Translations under genes and position numbers: made by a program
Shown: one piece after another, positions 59,401 through 64,000 of the stretch
Layout of the letters: each line of letters starts with the position of its first letter
Numbering within the stretch: the first letter of the stretch is position 1
DNA from: Pseudosulfitobacter pseudonitzschiae
GTDB lineage: Bacteria > Pseudomonadota > Alphaproteobacteria > Rhodobacterales > Rhodobacteraceae
Reading direction: 5' to 3'
Length of the DNA stretch: 64,000 nucleotides
Assembly: GCF_900129395.1 (NCBI RefSeq)
Contig: NZ_FQVP01000005.1
Span: 62,001 to 126,000 of the forward strand
The notes under the pieces: generated by a model
What the model saw: the letters and a program-made list of their open reading frames with translations, nothing else
Database searches by the model: none
What the model was told of the DNA's origin: nothing

Positions 59401-59550
59401 CAGGGTTGAAGCCGTGATCGTTCTGACCCGCGCGCGACTGTCGCCATCCGTCGCAGACACAAAGACAACAAAGCGCGGATAGGGTGCAGGAAGAGAAGAT
59501 ACCCGCGCGGCGAATTCATCCAGAAATTTCGATATGGCATTGGTTTTCAT
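56485..59550 (-). CDS. Fusion of an alpha-helical barrel-like domain and a MurF-type ligase
   Basis: 1021 residues. Residues about 1-190 are unrecognised. Residues about 195-560 show repeated helical pairs with aromatic and acidic positions (YYGRHPCFDRPINHYNTLRH, RTVYYDGEAAFGLMRLYGAT) reminiscent of six-hairpin glycosidase or toroid enzymes. Residues about 575-1021 are a full MurF-like ligase: an N-domain, P-loop GVTGSAGKTTV near 675, HPAHLIYHKDT, DHSYNANPASMRAALDEM, VAILGDMAELG, and VLVKGSNST. Mur ligases form amide bonds with ATP. The substrate is unknown. It converges on the Asp-Ala protein gene. Confidence 0.82.
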   Translation of the reverse strand: MKTNAISKFLDEFAARVSSLPAPYPRFVVFVSATDGDSRARVRTITASTLEELRERLQEKGPLHMLGARHVRLDWATSVQAVSFATYIAALKKVKRNYSRKGLSLDADFQHAITEGELNGSALLYQGAQVPHCEINLNNLGIYWKRRFGKTFEAPKDTDTVHLFSTDGMFRDGDGGEIVHLEPSGPNGGRRVFDLMQPANLDFLIDQSAGYLAAQVNENGMFYYGRHPCFDRPINHYNTLRHASSTYALCEAYELSQRDDLREAIDRSLRQIAKNLVKYNKGPDGASAFLMDTGKEVKLGGNAVAILACCKFFEVTGDETVLELARRLGNGILAMQRADGSFCHVLDADTLTPKEEFRTVYYDGEAAFGLMRLYGATGDQRWLDATRRAVDYFIAKDYWQYNDHWLAYCVNELSRHDTDPKYIAFGIRNVRDYLPFIRERITTFPTLLELCCATRRLLQRALQDRSSTPVIDALDLHAFREAMEHRAQYLTNGFFFPEVAMYFRNPASVTGSFFIRHHGFRVRIDDVEHYLSGLIAYRSYLKERDNFIALCDQQKRRQVRKPGQARWTTQDITDLLPGSEWLHPPSARQELNGVSTFAPSFRADDIVFARHPDDRFGIRYEELEDSQIFPRLAIVSRNEGASVKAGSVLRVPDMSAALIALAHDARRSLAAPVVGVTGSAGKTTVTSMIAHCLGAVGKVHASRFSANMVRGLAWNLCCAPTDTEYCILEMAIGQMQENTRLARPDIAVFTNIHPAHLIYHKDTATIAQKKARIFTQMPDTGVAILNRDMTEYEIVETAAKNKGLKIVTYGWSDTANIFPVSPAPSASQITLSVFGEHHTVPTLSAGRYAIDNTMAVVAVVSELGQPVAPVLEHLTTFAKDVGRGQVIELAVAEGFAKILDHSYNANPASMRAALDEMLAMPCDGKRVAILGDMAELGEESGAEHVALLNLLREKPLDTVYLVGDAFKAGLASTEHDGRFNSLDLEDLENLLTEQVAPGDVVLVKGSNSTGLFQRLSKFRAS

Positions 59551-60024
59551 ATGAATTCAGCGTTCGCAGTTGGAAAATTCGTCACGTTGGGCCTGTAAAC
59601 ATTCATACTGCATGACCTGCGCTCGTGGAAGGTCGGGTGTTTGGATTCGTCCGTGTTGACCCGGCCGTTTGTTCCGGGGCGTTCAGGGGTGGAAATTGTC
59701 CTATCTGTTTGGAAATACAGGCGGGTTGGTTTGACCCGGTCAAGCGCCATTGGTTTCGGCAGGGTGCCTCGCGGCGATACCAGCTATTCCAGGTTCAACT
59801 GGCCCAGCTGATTTCCTGGTCAACTTCAACGGGCTGGTCCAACGTTGCATGTGCCGGTTGCTTGCCAAATCCTGCATCCTTGGATTTTCGCTAGCCTTTG
59901 AGTGAGGTTTTTCGAGTAAGCGACTGGATTCGCGACATCTTCCGTATCGTGGTCCACGGATGAGGTTTCCCCGATTGCCATCCCTTGGTTGACATTCGGC
60001 GCGAATCATAACTATTGATGTTAC
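59551..60024 (+). promoter_or_regulatory. Divergent non-coding interval with rrf2 promoter
   Basis: 474 bases with no convincing gene, lying between two divergent starts. Near the right end, TTGACA at 59989-59994 is a consensus -35 element. ACTATT at 60011 would be a -10 at 16 bases. An inverted repeat TAAC-N7-GTTA (60009-60023) overlaps it and abuts the start codon, a likely Rrf2 operator. The rest shows nothing I recognise. Confidence 0.5.
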
Positions 60025-60471
60025 ATGAAGCGTGACAGCCGCCTTTCCTCCGTCCTTCATGCGCTTTTGCATATGGCAGAGCATGATGGTCCCATGACCT
60101 CTGACGATCTCGCAAAATGTCTGGGCACCAATCCCGTGGTCGTCCGACGCAGCATGGGTTTCCTGCGCCAAGCCGGAATCGTGGCGTCGGACAGGGGGCA
60201 CGCAGGCGGCTGGCGCATCACGGCGGACCTGTCCGTCGTCTCGTTGCGGCAACTGCATGACGCCTTGGGCGAGCCTGCGCTTTTCGCTGTTGGAAATCGC
60301 AATGAACTGCCCGAGTGCCTGGTGGAACAGACTGTTAACGCGGCGCTGGACCAAAGCTTTGCCGAAGCCGAGGCCCTGTTGCTCAAACGTTTCGGAGAGA
60401 TCACCCTGGCCGACCTTGCCGCAGATTTCACATTGCGGCATGCCGCCCGGCGCAACCAGAGAGAAACCTGA
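60025..60471 (+). CDS. Rrf2-family transcriptional regulator
   Basis: 148 residues. The winged helix-turn-helix of Rrf2 proteins is present (RLSSVLHALLHMAEHDGPMTS, NPVVVRRSMGFLRQAGIVAS, GGWRI), but the three-cysteine Fe-S cluster motif of IscR/NsrR is missing; only single Cys residues near 34 and 94 occur. It is therefore of the YwnA/redox or ligand-sensing kind. No ribosome site precedes the ATG, which suggests a leaderless transcript. It overlaps the flavoprotein gene (TGATG) and likely regulates it. Confidence 0.85.
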   Translation: MKRDSRLSSVLHALLHMAEHDGPMTSDDLAKCLGTNPVVVRRSMGFLRQAGIVASDRGHAGGWRITADLSVVSLRQLHDALGEPALFAVGNRNELPECLVEQTVNAALDQSFAEAEALLLKRFGEITLADLAADFTLRHAARRNQRET

Positions 60472-61367
60472 TGATCCATGATGTTATTGTTATCGGGGGG
60501 AGCTACGCCGGCATGGCCGCTGCCCTGCAACTCCTTCGCGCGCACAGATCGGTGCTGGTCATCGACGCGGGGCAAAGACGCAACCGGACCGCCGCCCATT
60601 CGCATGGTTTTCTTGGGCAGGATGGCGTTGATCCGGCGGTTATCGCCCGCAAGGCCCGCGACCAGCTAGAGGCATATCCGACCCTGGTCTGGACAGAGGG
60701 CGAAGCCACCGCGGTCACGGGCGCGCGCGACGGTTTCGTCGTGACATCGGCAGACGGAGGGTCGCACCAGGGGCGCCGCATCCTGTTTGCCACCGGAGTG
60801 ACCGATCAATTGCCCCAGATTGCAGGTCTGGCCGAGCGGTGGGGCAGGTCTGTCTTTCACTGCCCTTATTGCCACGGGTATGAGCTGGACAAGGGGGCTA
60901 TCGGCGTCATCGGCTCGGGCCCGGCTTCGGTGCATCAGGCCGAGCTTTTGACCGAGTGGGGCACCATCACGTTGCTGGCAAATGGTGTCGTGACACTGGA
61001 AAACCCCGAACGTCAGAGGCTGAAGCAAAAGGGGATCACCGTCGTCGATACGCCAATCGCTGCCGTCGAGAACGAGGCCGACGTGCGGCTGAGGGACGGC
61101 CACCTGCTTTCCTTTGCCGGTCTGTTTGTCGCCACGCGTATGTCACCGGCGAGCACGCTGCCCGCCATCATGGGCTGCACCCTTGCGGAAAATCCGATGG
61201 GGCAGATGATCGCGGTGAGTGGCTCGAAAGAGACCTCAGTGCCGGGTGTGTTTGCCTGTGGTGACGTGGCCGTGGTCCCAAGTTCCGTGTCCCTTGCCGT
61301 CGGGGATGGCGCATTGACGGGTTTGCATTTGCACCGCTCATTGGTCTGGCCCGACGCCGGAACCTGA
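60471..61367 (+). CDS. Thioredoxin-reductase-like FAD/NAD(P) oxidoreductase
   Basis: 298 residues. The FAD motif GGSYAGMAAALQL starts the protein, the NAD(P) motif is VIGSGPASVHQA near residue 147, and the redox pair is CPYC in VFHCPYCHGYEL. The C-terminal FAD motif is GVFACGDVA. The short form and CPYC position fit thioredoxin-reductase-like enzymes that act on small disulfides rather than true TrxB. It is coupled to the Rrf2 gene. Confidence 0.9.
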   Translation: MIHDVIVIGGSYAGMAAALQLLRAHRSVLVIDAGQRRNRTAAHSHGFLGQDGVDPAVIARKARDQLEAYPTLVWTEGEATAVTGARDGFVVTSADGGSHQGRRILFATGVTDQLPQIAGLAERWGRSVFHCPYCHGYELDKGAIGVIGSGPASVHQAELLTEWGTITLLANGVVTLENPERQRLKQKGITVVDTPIAAVENEADVRLRDGHLLSFAGLFVATRMSPASTLPAIMGCTLAENPMGQMIAVSGSKETSVPGVFACGDVAVVPSSVSLAVGDGALTGLHLHRSLVWPDAGT

Positions 61368-61448
61368 AGGCGGTCTGTCCCGTCCGCGACCGGAACCTGC
61401 CCTTGTCGCGTGACCTGTCCCCTTGTCCGGCGATGTGGCGGGGAACTC

Positions 61449-62387
61449 TTAAGCCTGGAGTGGTGCGGCATGGCCCGTCTGCTGGGCCATGCGTTGCTCG
61501 GCCCTTGCAAGCGCGCGCTCGAAGACATCGCGCGCCGGTTGGGTGGCGTTAAGCCGTGGGATGATCGGATTGCCAATCGAAATATCCAGATCCAATGGAT
61601 CGCCGTTGTCGTATTCGGTCCCCTTGTCATCCAGCAGGTTCTGGATTTCTGTTTCCAGGTCAGCCGAAGACATCATTCCGGTTCTGCCCCGGACAATCAA
61701 AAATGCACCGTTTCCGGCATAGGCCATCATGGCGTTCTGGGTCATCAGGGCGCTGCTGATGGCATCCGCCACTTCCCCCAGGGCATAGGCGAATTCGGCG
61801 GAAGACGTTCTTGCATGAATGGTGTCGATCCGATGGATTTTCACAGCTTCCACCTGCGATCCGGCAAGGCCCGCTTGGGACAGTTGCAACAGGTAGTTGC
61901 CCAGAGCATCATAGCTGATCAACCCGGGGAAGCCGCTGATCGTATAGCGTTGGGTCAGGCTTTGCTTTGCGTCCATGGCAAGCGGCGTCTGCGATGTATT
62001 GACACTTTGGGCGTCTCGGATCTGCTTTGCGATGCGCAGCCGCGCACCAAGTTCGGTGATATGGAAAGGCTTGTTGGCGTAATCCGTCGCCCCCGCCTTG
62101 AAGGCGCGATCCACATAGTCCCTGTCAGTCATCGAGGTCAGCATGATGATCGGGGTGTCGCGGTAGGCGGGCAGGGCGCGCACGAGAGCGCACAGTTCAA
62201 TGCCGTTCATACCCGTCATCATGATATCGAACAGCAAGCAGTCGAACGGCACAGGTTCGCGCCCGATCAGATCGAACGCGTCTTCGCCGGATGATGCGGT
62301 TGTGACGTCATGAAAGCCCAGTTGCCCGGTCAATTGGGACAACAAGTCGAGTGTCAGCTGATTGTCATCGACGGCAAGAATTTTCAT
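61449..62387 (-). CDS. Response regulator with degenerate GGDEF-like output domain (copy 1)
   Basis: 312 residues. Residues 1-120 form a REC domain (ILAVDDNQLTLDLL, the phosphoacceptor Asp in CLLFDIMMTGMNG, Thr/Ser in IMLTSMTD and the Lys in NKPF). The rest has the nucleotide-cyclase layout, but the GGDEF loop reads AYAGNGAF and the later SIGV block reads ISIGNP, so diguanylate cyclase activity is unlikely. ATG 62387 starts right at the REC domain. It is the paralogue of the gene at 62562. Confidence 0.85.
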   Translation of the reverse strand: MKILAVDDNQLTLDLLSQLTGQLGFHDVTTASSGEDAFDLIGREPVPFDCLLFDIMMTGMNGIELCALVRALPAYRDTPIIMLTSMTDRDYVDRAFKAGATDYANKPFHITELGARLRIAKQIRDAQSVNTSQTPLAMDAKQSLTQRYTISGFPGLISYDALGNYLLQLSQAGLAGSQVEAVKIHRIDTIHARTSSAEFAYALGEVADAISSALMTQNAMMAYAGNGAFLIVRGRTGMMSSADLETEIQNLLDDKGTEYDNGDPLDLDISIGNPIIPRLNATQPARDVFERALARAEQRMAQQTGHAAPLQA

Positions 62388-62561
62388 GGGTCCCTGACAC
62401 TGTTGTGTGCGGCTTAAATATTCCGCAAGAAATGATGTGATGTGAAAATCGGTTTGGCTGTTTTCGGGTACGGGTTCCCCCACCAGGCGGGCTGTTCGAC
62501 GGGGCAGAGCGCGGCTCGTCTGGTGGGACAATTGGCGGGTATTCGGTTCAGGTGCTAACGA

Positions 62562-63527
62562 TCAGAGACTGTGCACCTCGTTTTCGGTCGCTTTGAATTT
62601 TGTGGCCTGGCGGGCTTCTGCCAGACGAATTACCCGATCAAAGGTAAACTTGACCCGCTGGGTCTTGTTGGCCGAAGGGTGGACAGGTCGACCGACCGAC
62701 AGCGTGACCTTCATCTGACGCCCATCGTCGTCACGCAGGTCCATGTTGTCCAAAGCGGACTGAAGCCGGTCCTCAAGCTCGTGCCAGACCGGGGGGCGTT
62801 CTTCGGTGACGATGCCCAGAATTGTACCGTCTCCGGCATAGGCCATCAAAAGTTGCGTACGGTCCACGACCTCTGCAATTGCCTGTGCAGCAGCAGCGAT
62901 GGCGCCGACAAATTCGCGGCTTGTGCCGTTGCGATACAGCGCGTCGATATCGTCGATCTTTACCGCGAAAGCCTGGCAGATCTTCAGATTGCTGCGCGAC
63001 AGTTGCGACAGGTAATTGCCCAGGGAAAACGGCAGAACCAGCTGGTTGACGCCAAGAACATACACCGGATCTTCAAGTCCGAACTTGTGGATGCCGGGCA
63101 GGCCGTTCTTGGTCATGGTGTTCGGATTGAGCCGCGGCGCCTTGTCCGAGGTTTCTGTCATACGCTTGGCCACGCGCAAACGTGTGGCCATCTCTTTGAT
63201 CTCGAAAGGTTTCGTGAGATAGTCGTTGGCGCCCGCTGCAAAAGCCTGTTCGATCGACACCGGGTCAGACTTCAGCGTCAGCATCAGGATCGGTGTGTTG
63301 TGATAGGCGTCCATGCTGCGGATTCGACGGCACAGGGTGATCCCGTCCATCTCTGGCATTTCGATATCCAGCAGCAGGCAATCAAACGGCGCTTCCGCTT
63401 CGGCCAGAATATCAAGCGCCTGTGGACCCGATGCCGCGACGCTTACGTCCGGAAAGTCGGTTTTCTGAAGAATGGCCGGCAGGAAATCAAGAATGAACGG
63501 ATTGTCATCAACAGCAAGAATTCTCAT
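62562..63527 (-). CDS. Response regulator with degenerate GGDEF-like output domain (copy 2)
   Basis: 321 residues. The REC domain is complete (MRILAVDDNPFILDFLP, LLLDIEMPEMDG, MLTLKSD, LTKPFE). The C-terminal half has the same layout as its neighbour, with AYAGDGTI replacing GGDEF and VTLSVGRPV in place of the SIGVA block. Both appear to have lost catalysis but may bind nucleotide or dimerise. The gene lies 13 bases after the small membrane-protein gene, on the same strand. Confidence 0.85.
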   Translation of the reverse strand: MRILAVDDNPFILDFLPAILQKTDFPDVSVAASGPQALDILAEAEAPFDCLLLDIEMPEMDGITLCRRIRSMDAYHNTPILMLTLKSDPVSIEQAFAAGANDYLTKPFEIKEMATRLRVAKRMTETSDKAPRLNPNTMTKNGLPGIHKFGLEDPVYVLGVNQLVLPFSLGNYLSQLSRSNLKICQAFAVKIDDIDALYRNGTSREFVGAIAAAAQAIAEVVDRTQLLMAYAGDGTILGIVTEERPPVWHELEDRLQSALDNMDLRDDDGRQMKVTLSVGRPVHPSANKTQRVKFTFDRVIRLAEARQATKFKATENEVHSL

Positions 63528-63540
63528 CTTTTCGACTTTC

Positions 63541-63843
63541 TCATTTGGCTTTTGCCGTTTCACAGATGCGACCTGGCGCCGAGGTGTTGCGTTGATCTTC
63601 GGGATGCTCCGGTGCCTCGGCAAGTGTCGCGCGCCGTTGCAGCATCGCGTGAACAAGGATGGAAACCATCGTGGCCACGCCACCGCCCAGAACATAGGCC
63701 AGTGCCACCAGCCCAAGATGCCCGCCCAGCAAGAAGATCACTGCCGCCGACAGGTTGGCGTAGATCAGCCCGATAAACAGAAAGGCCCAGATGCCCGGAC
63801 CTGGTGGCTGTTTGGTCGCGACCGGGGGCAGGGCGTATTTCAT
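63541..63843 (-). CDS. Small two-helix membrane protein, start uncertain
   Basis: 100 residues from ATG 63843; the frame stays open to the window end, so a longer N-terminus is possible. Two hydrophobic segments (GIWAFLFIGLIYANLSAAVIF and LGLVALAYVLGGGVATMVSIL, read approximately) precede a charged tail. No family recognised. It lies 13 bases ahead of copy 2 of the REC proteins, so it may belong to that signalling unit. Confidence 0.6.
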   Translation of the reverse strand: MKYALPPVATKQPPGPGIWAFLFIGLIYANLSAAVIFLLGGHLGLVALAYVLGGGVATMVSILVHAMLQRRATLAEAPEHPEDQRNTSAPGRICETAKAK

Positions 63844-64000
63844 TTCGACCTGGTCTACGTCGTAGGTTACGGCGGACAATCGTTGCGGATCCGCCTTTGC
63901 GTGAGATCTGCGTCTGCGTCCCTGAGCGGTCTGGAAGGCCGCGGATGCGTCGTATCCTTCACAAGGTAAAAAGGCTGACCGGAACGTGCCGGGGGGCACG

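Overview
The window is high-GC alphaproteobacterial DNA, almost certainly from the Roseobacter group (Rhodobacteraceae). The pointers are the gene order glyQ - small membrane protein - glyS - PEP-utilizing protein - SleB hydrolase, the long Rhodobacterales-type folB followed by folP and glmM with stop/start overlaps, a SAM-II riboswitch ahead of metZ, a DUF1127 protein, divergent carA and yqeY, a lone ctaD, and CTG-rich codon use. Genus and species cannot be fixed from the sequence alone.

Positions 1-52500 are mostly a conserved chromosomal backbone. In order it holds: the 3' part of a Do-type serine protease; a ferredoxin and FG-GAP protein pair; purD opposite xseA; a cyclase-family gene broken by an in-frame stop; a fused NuoE/NuoF-type flavoprotein subunit; a lytic transglycosylase; ftsY, an EamA permease and yciB; a lipase-like hydrolase; riboswitch-controlled metZ; folE2; trkH with a TPP decarboxylase; a secreted pseudoprotease; the glycyl-tRNA synthetase cluster; the folate/glmM cluster; ilvC opposite a tandem Lrp pair and a class V aminotransferase; a ubiquinone hydroxylase; a HAD phosphatase; a GntR regulator; a glycosyltransferase with a predicted c-di-GMP-binding N-terminus; carA; yqeY; ctaD; an MFS permease; lipB; and a FrnE-like DsbA protein.

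The accessory part starts just after a tRNA-Leu(GAG) gene near 53.4 kb. After about 0.5 kb of non-coding DNA ending in an AT-rich promoter region comes a remarkable acidic protein: a BapA-like N-terminus, about 126 Asp-Ala dipeptides, then 13 repeats of 21 residues. Facing it is a 1021-residue fusion of an alpha-helical barrel-like region to a complete MurF-type amide ligase. Next come an Rrf2 regulator coupled to a thioredoxin-reductase-like flavoprotein, and a run of minus-strand genes encoding a small membrane protein and two paralogous REC proteins with degenerate GGDEF-like domains. This segment is the best candidate for an undescribed system: a repetitive acidic surface or secreted polymer-like protein beside a Mur-ligase fusion, with c-di-GMP-themed signalling genes nearby. 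The functional link is inference from proximity only.

Other features of note are several proteins that keep a fold but have lost catalytic residues (a trypsin-like protein lacking all three triad residues, two GGDEF-like domains, a PPDK-like ATP-grasp region, and a kinase-like domain fused to FolB), a compositionally foreign tract inside glyS, and three kinds of intergenic inverted or dispersed repeats.
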